64,000 bases of DNA from Limnephilus marmoratus (lineage: Eukaryota > Arthropoda > Insecta > Trichoptera > Limnephilidae). Position numbers and translations under genes: made by a program. The notes below the pieces were generated by a model. That model had not been told where the DNA came from. It searched no databases and saw nothing but the letters and a program-made list of their open reading frames with translations. Position 1 is the first letter of the stretch, and every line of letters starts with the position of its first letter. Shown piece after piece: positions 25,569 through 35,764 of the stretch. The stretch is taken from NCBI GenBank assembly GCA_917880885.1, contig OU862916.1, positions 53,170,831 to 53,234,830 on the forward strand, read 5' to 3'.

Positions 25569-28544
25569 TTATGGTTGTTGATTTTTTTTAAAGATTAATT
25601 TGACCTTTTTCTTGAATGTTACGAAATCTGTTATTTTTTTAATTTCTTCGGGAAGATTATTAAAATATTTTATGCCTTTGTAAATATAATTGTTGTGCAT
25701 TTGTTGTGTTGAAAATAGGGGAATTTGTAAGTTAAATTTATGCCTTAATGATGAGTTGAGTTTAAATTTTTTAGTTACATTTTCTTTGAATATTTGTAGT
25801 ATTGAATCTTTTTTGTAGAGGTCTTCAATTTTTGGTACTTCGAAAATTTTGAACAATGATGCTGAAGGGAATGTTGGTGGTTTTTTTAAAATTACTTTAA
25901 TAATTAGTTTTTGTACCACTTTTACAGGACTTATAATTTTTTCATATGCACCTCCCCATCCAATGATTCCATACTGAATTAGTGATTGGACTAGTGCATA
26001 ATAGACTTTTTTTAGATTGTTTAATTTGAGAATATTTCTTAATCTAATGAATATATAGATACATTTCCTAATGCGTTTAACAAGTTCACATATGTGTCTG
26101 TTCCATTTCATATGTTGGTCTACAATTACACCCAGGTACTTTATTTCAGTTGCATGGTTTAATATGGTACATGAATTATTACAGACATCTTTGTTACATT
26201 TTGTGTTGTGTATAGTTATATTAATGTTGGGATAAGTTTTGGATTTATTTATTGAGAAAGGGATATAAACTGTTTTTTTTGCATTGATTGTAAGAAGGTT
26301 TGTATCGAACCAGGTTTTTAGGATATGGATGTCATTATTTGCATTTTCGTTTACAATTTTCCAGTCACTACCCTTAATTATGATAATCGTGTCGTCCGCA
26401 TAAGATATAATGGTTCCACTGAGGTTTTGTTTAAAAATATCGTTTACGTACATGATAAAAAGTAATGGTCCCAAAACAGTGCCTTGCGGTATCCCAAAAT
26501 CACTTGTGAGTGGTAGACTTGGTGTGTGATTAATTTTTACAATTTGTGTTCTTTTGTGAAGATAACTTTTTAGCCAATGTAGTGCTCTGTCATTAAAACC
26601 CACAACCTTTAATTTTTGTATTAATTTGACATGTGATATACTGTCGAAAGCTTTTTGGAGATCTACAAAAATACCAACACATTTTAATGATTTGTCTAAA
26701 GCGTCTTGTATAGTACTAGATAATTTAGCAATGGCGTCTTTTGTGCTTTTGTTTTCCATGAATCCAAACTGGTTTTTGTGAATTATGTTATTGATCTTAA
26801 TGAAATGAGTTATTCTTTTTTTAGCAATTTTTTCAAATATTTTTGCAATGTTTGATAGTAATGAAATAGGACGGTAATTGGTTGGTTCTTCCGGATTGCC
26901 GGTTTTAAATATTGGTACGATTACGGATTGTTTGTACATGGACGGAAATATTCCGGTTTGAAAACTTGTATTGATTATATGAGTTAATGGTTTTGATACT
27001 TGTGATTTTATACATTTCAGTGTTTGTATTGTAATCCCATCAAAACCTGGGGAAGAACCACCTTTCATACTTGTAATGATTTGTTCGATTTCTTCTTTTG
27101 TTGTTGGTTGAAATAGTTCAAAGGTATACTCATTATTTACTGTAGTGTTTGGGTCATTTGGGGTCAGGTCTTGTTGGATTTTGCTAGCCAGGTTTTTTCC
27201 TACATTAGCAAAAAAGTTGTTGAATACATTTGCGGCTTCTAAGGGTTTATCTTTACAGCAAATTTTTGAATCATTATGTCTTATTGTGTTGATTGTTTTA
27301 TTTTTGAATTGTTTTTTATCTATAATTTCATTTATGATGGACCAAGTCTTTTTACTGTCATTTTCAGCTAGTTCAAGTTTTTGTTTGTAGTAGTCATCCT
27401 TTATGTTTTTTATAAGATATGTGAGTTTTTTTTTATAAGCTTTGAAATGTTTTTGTAATGTTATGTTTTCCGGTTGTTTTGTATATTGTCTATAGAGTGT
27501 TTCTTTGTGTCTAATTGAGATGATTAATCCTTGGGTTATCCATGGTTTGATTGGCTTAAATTTTGAGGATGGTTTTTGAGATGTGTTATTCCTACAAGCG
27601 TTTATGTGTAAACTCAGTTTTTTATCAAATATTTTGCAGCATTCTTCTACATCGTTACATTTATATATTTCTAGCCATTCTTTTTCGTTACTTAATATTT
27701 TGGTGAGAGAATTTATATTAATACTATGTTTGTATTTATCAGTATTATTAACCGGAGTTGTGGTTGGTAATGAGAGGTTTTGATGTTTGTAGTCGTATTT
27801 AAATATACATGCATAATGATCCGTTACAGTTGTTTTTATTACGGCAGATGATATATTTTGTATGTCTTTGGTATTGGTAAATATATGATCGATACAAGAT
27901 GGTCGTTGTCCAATAACGTTTCGGGTATATGAATTTATACATGAAATGTAATTTAATTCTGCTAACATATTTAGATAGTTATCTTTATCGTTAGAGTAGT
28001 AATCATTAGCAATATTCAGATTAATATCTCCGATGATTATTGTTCTTTTGTTTTTATGATGTTGTAATATATTTTTTAATTCTTCTATGTATGTGGTTAG
28101 AACAGAAGAGTGTGTCCGATAAATAGCAATGATATTAAATGATTTATTCATAAAATTTATCTCCAAGTTTAATAAATTAATATTGTTCACCATTATTTCA
28201 TCTACACTTGTGACAGCATAAATATTAGATACAAATATGGCAACGCCGCTATTTCTATTAATTTTATATTTTGTGGCGTAGTACGAGTAACCCGGTATAT
28301 TATAATTAATTTCGCTCGATGAATGCGTCTCTGATAATATTATACAATCTATTCTATTTAATTGTCTAATAGTTATAAGAAATTCTTCAAAATTTTTTTC
28401 CAAACTTCTCACGTTCATGTGTATTATTATTAGGCTGGCTGTAGGTTTTACATCTATAAAATCGTTTGTTTTATTTACCGTATCAAAAATTCTTTCGTCT
28501 ATTTTATATGATTTATCGATTGCGTTTATTATAAAGTCATTCAT
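25569..28544 (-). CDS. Non-LTR ORF2: AP-type endonuclease plus reverse transcriptase, 991 aa
   Basis: Nicks target DNA and copies the element RNA by target-primed reverse transcription. The N-terminal EEP endonuclease shows MNVRSL (about 44-49), IILSETHS (about 72), NSGVAIFVS, IIGDINLN (about 172) and SCIDHIFTN (about 221). RT follows with YRPISLLSNIAKIFEKI, FVDLQKAFDSI (motif A, about 628), GIPQGTVLGPLLFIMYVNDI and SYADDTIII (catalytic YADD, about 715), then IKYLGVIVDQHMKW. The frame is uninterrupted over 991 codons, normal for CR1-group ORF2. Translation starts at MND; the ATG overlaps the stop of the upstream frame as ATGAATGA. Intactness suggests recent insertion. No RNase H domain is seen. 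Confidence 0.93.
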   Translation of the reverse strand: MNDFIINAIDKSYKIDERIFDTVNKTNDFIDVKPTASLIIIHMNVRSLEKNFEEFLITIRQLNRIDCIILSETHSSSEINYNIPGYSYYATKYKINRNSGVAIFVSNIYAVTSVDEIMVNNINLLNLEINFMNKSFNIIAIYRTHSSVLTTYIEELKNILQHHKNKRTIIIGDINLNIANDYYSNDKDNYLNMLAELNYISCINSYTRNVIGQRPSCIDHIFTNTKDIQNISSAVIKTTVTDHYACIFKYDYKHQNLSLPTTTPVNNTDKYKHSININSLTKILSNEKEWLEIYKCNDVEECCKIFDKKLSLHINACRNNTSQKPSSKFKPIKPWITQGLIISIRHKETLYRQYTKQPENITLQKHFKAYKKKLTYLIKNIKDDYYKQKLELAENDSKKTWSIINEIIDKKQFKNKTINTIRHNDSKICCKDKPLEAANVFNNFFANVGKNLASKIQQDLTPNDPNTTVNNEYTFELFQPTTKEEIEQIITSMKGGSSPGFDGITIQTLKCIKSQVSKPLTHIINTSFQTGIFPSMYKQSVIVPIFKTGNPEEPTNYRPISLLSNIAKIFEKIAKKRITHFIKINNIIHKNQFGFMENKSTKDAIAKLSSTIQDALDKSLKCVGIFVDLQKAFDSISHVKLIQKLKVVGFNDRALHWLKSYLHKRTQIVKINHTPSLPLTSDFGIPQGTVLGPLLFIMYVNDIFKQNLSGTIISYADDTIIIIKGSDWKIVNENANNDIHILKTWFDTNLLTINAKKTVYIPFSINKSKTYPNINITIHNTKCNKDVCNNSCTILNHATEIKYLGVIVDQHMKWNRHICELVKRIRKCIYIFIRLRNILKLNNLKKVYYALVQSLIQYGIIGWGGAYEKIISPVKVVQKLIIKVILKKPPTFPSASLFKIFEVPKIEDLYKKDSILQIFKENVTKKFKLNSSLRHKFNLQIPLFSTQQMHNNYIYKGIKYFNNLPEEIKKITDFVTFKKKVKLIFKKNQQP

Positions 28545-29211
28545 TTTGTGATAGTAATAAATATAACAATAATGTTGACGCTCGGCTGGAAATACACTTC
28601 ACCCTTGCAAATATAGTAATATGTGTGTGTTGACTTGTGTATTTACAAGTAACGTAGAACTTCATTATGAAATATTTTGAAAATTTATAAGTGTTATGGT
28701 TATTATATGCTGTTTTTGTGAATTTGTATATAATGAAGAAGGAATAATTAAAGAGGTTTACAGTGTTGGCAAAGCTAGGAAAAAAATAAAATAATAATAA
28801 TAATTCAGGGTACGTTGGATTTGAAAGGTTACAAATATGTGTCATACTTATTATTGTAATGAAGTTTATGATAGGCAAGATAGGAATAATATTATCAATT
28901 AAGATATGATTTGGGTCGTTAATAAGATATAGTACATCTGTACTTGGGAGTGAGTGCGGTTGTACAGTAGGGAAACATAATACAAACGTATTAATTAGGT
29001 GTGGATTCTCATATGTAGAGGAAAAATTTGGTATCTCCTTAGAACATATCATCATAATAATTAAACCTGGAGAGTTATAAGTGGTACAAATTATATCCAT
29101 TTTACTATAATGTGCAAAAAAGAAATAGAGTAAGTGGTGAGATAATGTGATAATTAGATTTTTAATGTTCATTATACTATAATGGAGTAGCTGGACATTA
29201 GAGTTATGCAT
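28537..29211 (-). CDS. Candidate ORF1 of the non-LTR element, 224 aa, unrecognised
   Basis: Lies where ORF1 belongs: it starts about 23 nt inside the element's 5' end and its TGA overlaps the ORF2 ATG in ATGAATGA. ORF1 products normally bind element RNA. This one has no CCHC knuckle, coiled coil or esterase motif that I can see. It is rich in I, L, N, T, S, Y and H, with hydrophobic runs (LLLLFYFF, IIPILPIINFITII) suggestive of membrane segments. It may be an open frame by chance in AT-rich 5' sequence, so the call rests on position and length only. Confidence 0.42.
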   Translation of the reverse strand: MHNSNVQLLHYSIMNIKNLIITLSHHLLYFFFAHYSKMDIICTTYNSPGLIIMMICSKEIPNFSSTYENPHLINTFVLCFPTVQPHSLPSTDVLYLINDPNHILIDNIIPILPIINFITIISMTHICNLSNPTYPELLLLFYFFPSFANTVNLFNYSFFIIYKFTKTAYNNHNTYKFSKYFIMKFYVTCKYTSQHTHITIFARVKCISSRASTLLLYLLLSQNE

Positions 29212-29234
29212 ACTTTGTGTCGTTAGTCATATTG

Positions 29235-30629
29235 TATCTTAGTCAATTTTTTATTGATAAGTGTCCATGCCATGATTCTTAGTAAGAATCAAAATTTCTG
29301 ACGTTTCAGAGTCATAGGACGGAAGTTATAACCGACAATAATTGTTGTTACAAAGCGCCCGTAAAACGATGAATTTTTGCAAAAATTCTACTTTTAGCTG
29401 ATTTTTTATTGATACGTGTCCAGGCCACGATTCTTAGTAAGAATTCAAAATTTCGACTGGGTTAATAGGGCCAAAGTTATGACCTAACCCAAGTGTTCAA
29501 ACGTCTACCCCGAGTGCATAAACGACAAAACCCAAGTGTTAAAACGATGATATCATTTTTTTTTTAAATTTTCTATGTAAATTTTTTAGTTGATTCGTGT
29601 ACAGGTCATGATTCTTAGTAAGAATCCAATATTTCAGTCAGTTCGGAACCATAGGGCCAAAATTATGACCGACAACAAGTGTTCAAACGTCTGGCCCCAA
29701 GTGCTAAAACGACCGAACCCAAGTGATAAAACGATGAAATTAAAAAAAAATTCTCATTAAAGATTTTTATTGATTCGTGTACAGACCATGATTCTTAGTA
29801 AGAATCAAAATTTCAGTCGATTCGGAGCCATAGGGCGGAAGTTATAACCGACAATAATTGTTGTTACAAAGCGCCCGTTAATAGAAGAATTTTTGTAAAA
29901 ATTCTTCTTTTAGCTGATTTTTTATTGATACGTGTCCAAGCCATGATTCTTAGTCAGAATCCAAAATTTCAGTCGGTTCGGAACCTTAGAGCCAAAGTTA
30001 TGAACGACCACAATAATTGTTACAAAGCACGCGTAAAACGATGAATTTTTGCAAAAATTCTATATCTTAGTCAATTTTTTATTGATAAGTGTCCATGCCA
30101 TGATTCTTAGTAAGAATCAAAATTTCTGACGTTTCAGAGTCATAGGACGGAAGTTATAACCGACAATAATTGTTGTTACAAAGCGCCCGTAAAACGATGA
30201 ATTTTTGCAAAAATTCTACTTTTAGCTGATTTTTTATTGATACGTGTCCAGGCCACGATTCTTAGTAAGAATTCAAAATTTCGACTGGGTTAATAGGGCC
30301 AAAGTTATGACCTAACCCAAGTGTTCAAACGTCTACCCCGAGTGCATAAACGACAAAACCCAAGTGTTAAAACGATGATATCATTTTTTTTTTAATTTTC
30401 TATGTAAATTTTTTAGTTGATTCGTGTACAGGTCATGATTCTTAGTAAGAATCCAATATTTCAGTCAGTTCGGAACCATAGGGCCAAAATTATGACCGAC
30501 AACAAGTGTTCAAACGTCTGACCCCAAGTGCTAAAACGACCGAACCCAAGTGATAAAACGATGAAATTAAAAAAAAATTCTCATTAAAGATTTTTATTGA
30601 TTCGTGTACAGACCATGATTCTTAGTAAG
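29235..30629. repeat. Satellite block 4
   Basis: Continuation of block 3 after the LINE insertion. Units starting TATCTTAGTCAATTTTTTATT at 29235 and about 30063 give a higher-order period of about 828 bp. The intact form of the LINE target lies at about 30059-30070. Cut at GTAAG by the following gypsy element. Confidence 0.93.
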
Positions 30630-30905
30630 TGTGGTGAACGAATGTCTTGCGGTATGAAAGAGACATGCGTGTATGAGTGAGACAGCATGAGGAACGTATA
30701 AAAGGGTGTGATTGCTGTCTACCGTCCTCTTTGCATTATCGCTTCGTAGGAAGCACACCTGTACCATATCTCGGAATAAACTCACTAAGTCTACCTACGA
30801 CTTATTATTGTCAATCACCCTGAACTGAGATCACCATCCCAAGAGGAATCTGGATCCACACACGGAGTCCAGAAAGTAATGTTGATACCGGCCACGGTCA
30901 TCACA
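30630..30905 (+). repeat. Gypsy element 1 5' LTR
   Basis: TGTGGTGAACG...CATCACA, 276 bp. Contains a TATA box (GTATAAAAGGG, about 30696) and the poly(A) signal AATAAA (about 30776), as expected for LTR-driven transcription. Confidence 0.94.
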
Positions 30906-30924
30906 TTTGGCGCAGCCGATAAAG
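30906..30924 (+). promoter_or_regulatory. Primer-binding-like site
   Basis: TTTGGCGCAGCCGATAAAG sits directly after the 5' LTR and resembles the TGGCGCAG-type sites of gypsy elements. The priming tRNA is not identified. Confidence 0.6.
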
Positions 30925-31332
30925 GAACTAACAGCAGCCAAAATCACATTTGGCAGCCTATTTGGAACAGAGAGTACGCAGCAAACATCCGAGATTGAGG
31001 CTACAGGGCCAGATCAGGCCAGGAAGAGCAAGAGCAGCAGAAATTGGCATCCGAGGAATAGCAAGGCGCTGGATAGGTTTATTCAGTGCCGAGAACCTGG
31101 AGGAGCATACACGTAAGGCGTGGATGGAGAAGTCCGGGTCTTCAGGAGAAGATCAGAGACCAGGTGCAGACCTCACGGAAGGCGTGCCGGGGCATTAGAA
31201 GGACGACCAGGGTACAGGAGCCAGGAGACGGTCCGCGGAAGGGTGAGATCGGAGCAGCAGCAGCAAGTCAACAGAGTCGTGAGTTGAGTGTTGTTTGTAA
31301 ATTTTCTGCTTATTGATTGTATCTGTGTGAAG

Positions 31333-32133
31333 ATGAAAGGGGGAGAACTGCCCAGGTTTTGTCATTTGAGGGACAAACTGGAGACGTTCGTGTTGCAATA
31401 CGAACAGTTCATCCTCGTCAATGATGACAAAATTAATTCGGTAGAGAAAAAGAGAGCGGTTTTAATATCTCATTTACACACAGGGACAATAGATTTATTG
31501 ATTGATTTGTGTTTTCCTAAAAAAATTACAGATATTACGGTCGAAAATTTATTGTTATTACTAGAGAATCATGTAGGTATCAAACGAAATGTGTTCAAAG
31601 AGCGCCATTTTTTTTTTGCTACGAAACAAAAAAGTTCAGAATCGGTTACTGATTATATAGCACGGTTAAGGAATCTCGTTAGATTTTGTAAATTCGAGGA
31701 CAGACTTGAATATAATTTAAAAGATATTTTTGTCACCGGTCTTCGAGTGGGGCGAATTAAGGAGAAATTATTTGTAGAAGCTGAAAACTTTTCATTAAAA
31801 AAGGTTTTAGAATGTACTATTGCTATGGATTCATTCGAGGTAATGAATAAGCAAATTAAAACGGAAAGGGTTGATTTAGTAAATAAATTTAAAAATACAT
31901 CGAACAATTTGTCACAAAAACAAAATTCGGTGGGTAAACATTTTTTTAGAACTTCGGACAAGAATGTTACATCGTACAGAGCAAGGTCAGCGGATCGAAC
32001 GAAATGTAAACATTGCGGGAGTTATCACGATTCAGTAAATTGTAAATTGAAAGACGTATTTTGATATAAATGCAGAGTAAAAGGGCATATTGGGAAGATA
32101 TGTCGCGGTTTAAATAATAATAACATTTCTTCA
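31333..32133 (+). pseudogene. Gypsy element 1 gag with stop between zinc knuckles
   Basis: Structural protein of the element particle. The ATG at 31333 (MKGGELPRFCHL) is preferred; an upstream in-frame ATG at 31288 would add 15 residues. The capsid-like region includes VTDYIARLRNLVRFCKFE and DIFVTGLRVGRIKEKL, common in metazoan gypsy gag. The C-terminal knuckle reads CKHCGSYHDSVNC. The frame meets TGA at 32062-32064, then continues with a second knuckle (CRVKGHIGKIC) into protease. The upstream region 30925-31332 has no convincing gene. Confidence 0.85.
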
Positions 32134-32502
32134 GTGTTCGTCAATACGCAGGAACATAAAAAAATGTTGCGGATAAACGCAGTATATTGTGAACCAATAT
32201 TGTGCAAAGTTTTAGTGAATAATGTGGAACTAAACGGGTTATTGGACACAGGAGCGGCGATCTCGATTTTGACTGACAAAGATTATGTTAAACATTTCAA
32301 ACATTTGAATTTAAAACCAAAGGATTTAACCTTAATGGGTTACGCTAACTGTAAGTTAAATTTTTTGGGTTGTATCTTATTAACAGTTGATTTTAACGGT
32401 TATAGGGAAATGTTAGAATTTTGCGTAGTAAAACATGGAACAATTACGGTTCTAGGGCGCGATTTCATTAAAAAGTTTAATATTGGATTTACGGGCTTAT
32501 AA
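32134..32502 (+). CDS. Gypsy element 1 aspartic protease segment, 122 aa
   Basis: Cleaves the element polyprotein. The active site LLDTGAAISILT is at residues about 35-46; the flap-side and C-terminal hallmark is VLGRDFIKKFNIG. It is in the same frame as gag upstream and the partial pol downstream, but bounded by TGA (32062-32064) and TAA (32500-32502). It is best read as one domain of a polyprotein split by stops rather than a separate gene. The first ATG is a convention. Confidence 0.83.
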   Translation: MFVNTQEHKKMLRINAVYCEPILCKVLVNNVELNGLLDTGAAISILTDKDYVKHFKHLNLKPKDLTLMGYANCKLNFLGCILLTVDFNGYREMLEFCVVKHGTITVLGRDFIKKFNIGFTGL

Positions 32503-32544
32503 TCTACTTTATCCCAGGAGGGAAGTGAAAATTTTTCTCACAAT

Positions 32545-34269
32545 ATGGTTGAGAATAATACTAGAGTAGGAGATAATTTAATTCGGAAATTCCCGGAGGT
32601 TTTTTCGGAGAAACTGGGTAAATTCAATAAATATAAAGTGCATTTGAAATTAAAAGAGAATGCGGAACCGAAATTCTGCAATCCGAGAAATATGCCGTTT
32701 GCTTTAAAAGCAAAGGTTGAATCGGAATTGGGCCGTTTACAATCGGAAGGTATTTCAGTTCCGGTAAACTATAGTAAGTTTGCATCACCAATCGTTCCCA
32801 TAGTAAAAAGTAATGGGGAAACAAATGAACAATCAATTTCAGCCCAGGAGGGTAGTGAAATTTTTTCTCATAGTGTTTTTGAGAATGATAGAAGTGATTT
32901 ACAATCAATTTCATCCCAGGAGGGTAGTGAAATTTTTTCTGACAGAGTATTTGAGAATGATAGAAGTGATTTACAATCAATTTCATCCCAGGAGGGTAGT
33001 GAAATTTTTTCTCATAGTGGTTTTGAGAATGATAGAAGTGATTTACAATCAATTTCATCCCAGGAGGGTAGTGAAATTTTTTCTCATAGTGTATTTGAGA
33101 GTGGTAGAAGTAAAGTGAAAAAAAAAATTCTAAAATTCCAGGAGGTTTTTTCGGAGAAAGCGGGTAGTTTTAATAAAAGTAAAGTGCAATTAGAATTAAT
33201 TGGGAATGAGGAACCAGTTCACGTAGAGAATGACTTGGATACTCAAATTCTAAGTTTATTTGAAAATAACAGAGATTTACCTATAACGGAAGAAATATGG
33301 AGTAGGGTGCATATTAATTATGCGGGCCCAATTGCAAATAAATATTTTCTTGTGATTATTGACTCAACCTCAAAATGGTTAGACTGTGTAGAGGTAAATT
33401 CTCCAAATTCGTATAACACTATTAAAATATTAAAGGGTTTATTTAGTTATTTCGGGAGTGTGCAGACAATAGTTTCAGATAATGGAGCCGCTTTCATGTC
33501 AGCGGACTTCAAAGAGTTTTGTGAGATGAATAACATCAAACATTTAACTACTCCGGTAAATCATCCACAATCAAATGGTCTAGCAGAAAACGCGGTTCGA
33601 ACGTGTAAAAATTTTTTAAAAAAAATGATGATAAGAAATAAGTTTCAGTCAGGTTATGTGGAAAAATTAGGAATTTTTTTAATTGATTACAGAAATGCAC
33701 CACACTGTACAACTGGTTTAGAACCTGCAGTTGTAATGTTTGGAAGGAAACTAAGGTCAAACTTGAACAGTTTTGTACCGAGAGGGGGGAGAGATAAGGA
33801 TAATATAATTAAGAAAGAAACAAAATTTAAAATGTCAAAATGTCAGGAAAATCAAAGATATTATTATAAGAGAAATAATAAAGAATCGGTGGGTTTTTCG
33901 ATAAATCAAAAGGTAATGGTTAGAGATTTCAGAGACCAAAACAATGATAAATGGGTACCAGGGAAAGTGTATAAACAATTAGGAAAAAAACTTTATATAA
34001 TTGAGGTAAATTTAAATGGTAAAATTATGTATTGGAAAAGGCATTTTGATCAGTTGTCTAAATTATGTGTGTCATGGGAAAAGAAACACAGCAATCCTTA
34101 TATCGCGTCTGAGACGAAGAGACTGTCGTATGACGAATACGATGTCTCCAGCTTTGGCCTGGATGACAGTCTAATGGGTTTTTCTCCTTCTCCTTCCAGC
34201 TCCAGTGATCCAGTGGCGTCAACGTCGGGAAATTGGAAGGACCGACTACGACCACGAACACACAGATGA
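32545..34269 (+). CDS. Gypsy element 1 pol: RT N-terminus, 24-aa repeat array, integrase (574 aa, open)
   Basis: The first about 90 residues are the usual RT leader (FPEVFSEKLGKFNKYKVHL, then RLQSEGISVPVNYSKFASPI, PIVKSNG). Where RT palm motifs should begin, four 24-residue repeats (QSISSQEGSEIFSHSVFEND type) follow (32828-33115). A diverged second RT leader (FQEVFSEKAGSFNKSKVQL) comes next. The frame then enters the integrase core: HINYAGPIANKYFLVIID, IVSDNGAAF and NHPQSNGLAENAVRTCK supply the D, D, E residues. A GPY/F-like C-terminus (KVMVRDF, WVPGKVYKQLGKK) and a Ser-rich tail end it. No YxDD, no RNase H and no integrase zinc finger remain, yet the frame is intact through the junctions. 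Confidence 0.87.
   Translation: MVENNTRVGDNLIRKFPEVFSEKLGKFNKYKVHLKLKENAEPKFCNPRNMPFALKAKVESELGRLQSEGISVPVNYSKFASPIVPIVKSNGETNEQSISAQEGSEIFSHSVFENDRSDLQSISSQEGSEIFSDRVFENDRSDLQSISSQEGSEIFSHSGFENDRSDLQSISSQEGSEIFSHSVFESGRSKVKKKILKFQEVFSEKAGSFNKSKVQLELIGNEEPVHVENDLDTQILSLFENNRDLPITEEIWSRVHINYAGPIANKYFLVIIDSTSKWLDCVEVNSPNSYNTIKILKGLFSYFGSVQTIVSDNGAAFMSADFKEFCEMNNIKHLTTPVNHPQSNGLAENAVRTCKNFLKKMMIRNKFQSGYVEKLGIFLIDYRNAPHCTTGLEPAVVMFGRKLRSNLNSFVPRGGRDKDNIIKKETKFKMSKCQENQRYYYKRNNKESVGFSINQKVMVRDFRDQNNDKWVPGKVYKQLGKKLYIIEVNLNGKIMYWKRHFDQLSKLCVSWEKKHSNPYIASETKRLSYDEYDVSSFGLDDSLMGFSPSPSSSSDPVASTSGNWKDRLRPRTHR
32828..33115 (+). repeat. 72-bp in-frame tandem repeat, four copies
   Basis: Each unit begins CAATCAATTTCA and contains CAGGAGGGTAGTGAAATT. 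A diverged single ancestor occurs at about 32507-32560 between protease and RT. The period is 24 codons, so length changes keep the frame. Confidence 0.92.
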
Positions 34270-34401
34270 GTCAATGAAGACAGCACTCAGCTCTCGACTC
34301 AACATGAATTACTTACATTGTAAATATTGGAATATTATATGTATTGTAAATAATTATCAGATCATGTTGTGTAACTGTCTTCGGATTTAAGTGTGGAGGG
34401 A

Positions 34402-34677
34402 TGTGGTGAACGTATGTCTTGCGGTATGAAAGAGACATGCGTGTATGAGTGAGACAGCATGAGGAACGTATAAAAGGGTGTGATTGCTGTCTACCGTCCT
34501 CTTTGCATTATCGCTTCGTAGGAAGCACACCTGTACCATATCTCGGAATAAACTCACTAAGTCTACCTACGACTTATTATTGTCAATCACCCTGAACTGA
34601 GATCACCATCCCAAGAGGAATCTGGATCCACACACGGAGTCCAGAAAGTAATGTTGATACCGGCCACGGTCATCACA
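34402..34677 (+). repeat. Gypsy element 1 3' LTR
   Basis: 276-bp partner of 30630-30905. The only difference I see is GAACGT for GAACGA near the start. Confidence 0.94.
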
Positions 34678-35233
34678 GTAAAAATCAAAATTTCAGTCGA
34701 TTCGGAGCCATAGGGCGGAAGTTACAACCGACAATAATTGTTGTTACAAAGCGCCCGTAAAACGATGAATTTTTGTAAACATTCTTCTTTTAGCTGATTT
34801 TTTATTGATACGTGTCCAAGCCATGATTCTTAGTAAGAATCCAAAATTTCAGTCGGTTCGGAACCATATGGCCAAAGTTATGACCGACACCAAATATTCA
34901 AACGTCCGAGCCCAAGTGCTTAAACGACTGAACCCAAGTGTTAAAACGATGAAATTAAAAAAATTCTCATTAAAGATTTTTTTATTGATTCGTGTACTGA
35001 CCATGATTCTTAGTAAGAATCAAAATTTCAGTCGATTCGGAGCCATAGGGCGGAAGTTACAACCGACAATAATTGTTGTTACAAAGCGCCCGTAAAACGA
35101 TGAATTTTTGTAAACATTCTTCTTTTAGCTGATTTTTTATTGATACGTGTCCAGGCCATGATTCTTAATAAAATTTCAGTCGGTTCTGAACCATAGGGCG
35201 AAAGTTATGACCTAACCCAAGTGTTCAAACATC
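34678..35233. repeat. Satellite block 5
   Basis: Short satellite stretch between two LTR elements. Same units as block 4. Ends in CATC, duplicated after the second gypsy element. Confidence 0.92.
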
Positions 35234-35678
35234 TGTGGTGAAGCCAACACTCAGGTACGTACCTACTTAAGGTACATATACCTGTGCAGCACGGCGATGT
35301 CGCCGCTTGGTACAATCGGGAACGGAACACGAAGAATACCTACCTACCGGCGCTTAGATATCTGGAATCTCGTCGCACTTTATGGAAAGAACCGGAGCAT
35401 TTACATTCCCTGTACATTAGGCGTCAGAACCATCGAGAAACGTATCGTATTCTCTCGATATTACCAGCTGAATTATTAAACCGTTACCTCCGCCGCGACA
35501 TTATAAAGGCCGGAGTAATGGTTTGACCCAGTCAGTCGATAGAATAACAAGCCAAACAACTTGTACCGTTATTTACAACTATCTTACTCCGTGTAATATT
35601 TTGAATTATAAATAAACGCTCAACAGTTAATTCCAGTGTTTTCTTTACGCGTTTACCGTAGCGCGACTGATTGCTACA
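35234..35678 (+). repeat. Gypsy element 2 5' LTR, 445 bp
   Basis: TG...CA ends. Contains ATTATAAAGG (TATA-like, about 35501) and AATAAAC (about 35611). Followed by GTGGTGACCTCCGAC, the likely primer-binding region. Confidence 0.93.
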
Positions 35679-35764
35679 GTGGTGACCTCCGACATAGAAT
35701 TTATAAAGTTTTTTATTTTTTATTTTTATTAAGATTTAAATTAATAATAATAATTTATCTCCCA

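Larger units (their letters stand above)
25257..29234 (-). mobile_element. Non-LTR retrotransposon, apparently full length
   Basis: Inserted in satellite with its poly(A) tail at the left (30 T, 25256-25285) and its 5' end at about 29234. Satellite that reads CTATATCTTAG when intact (see 30059-30070) is split as CTATAT...TATCTTAG, giving a short TAT duplication. Two open frames overlap by 8 nt. The ORF2 endonuclease start (HMNVRSLEKNFEEF) and RT resemble the CR1/Jockey group; the clade is not settled. Confidence 0.9.
30630..34677 (+). mobile_element. Ty3/gypsy element lacking reverse transcriptase, near-identical LTRs
   Basis: Two 276-bp LTRs (30630-30905, 34402-34677) differ at one position that I can find. 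Flanks are GTAAG and GTAAA, a 5-bp target duplication with one change. A TTTGGCGCAGCCGA primer-binding-like site follows the 5' LTR, and a purine tract (GTGGAGGGA) precedes the 3' LTR. Internal frames are gag, protease, the start of RT and integrase, all in one reading frame with two stops. RT catalytic motifs and RNase H are absent, so it could move only with help from another element. LTR identity implies a young insertion. Confidence 0.92.

Noticed and set aside
32624..33118. Alternative-frame proteins over the 72-bp repeats on both strands
   Set aside because: They exist only because the repeat period is a multiple of three; the polyprotein frame alone joins recognised domains.
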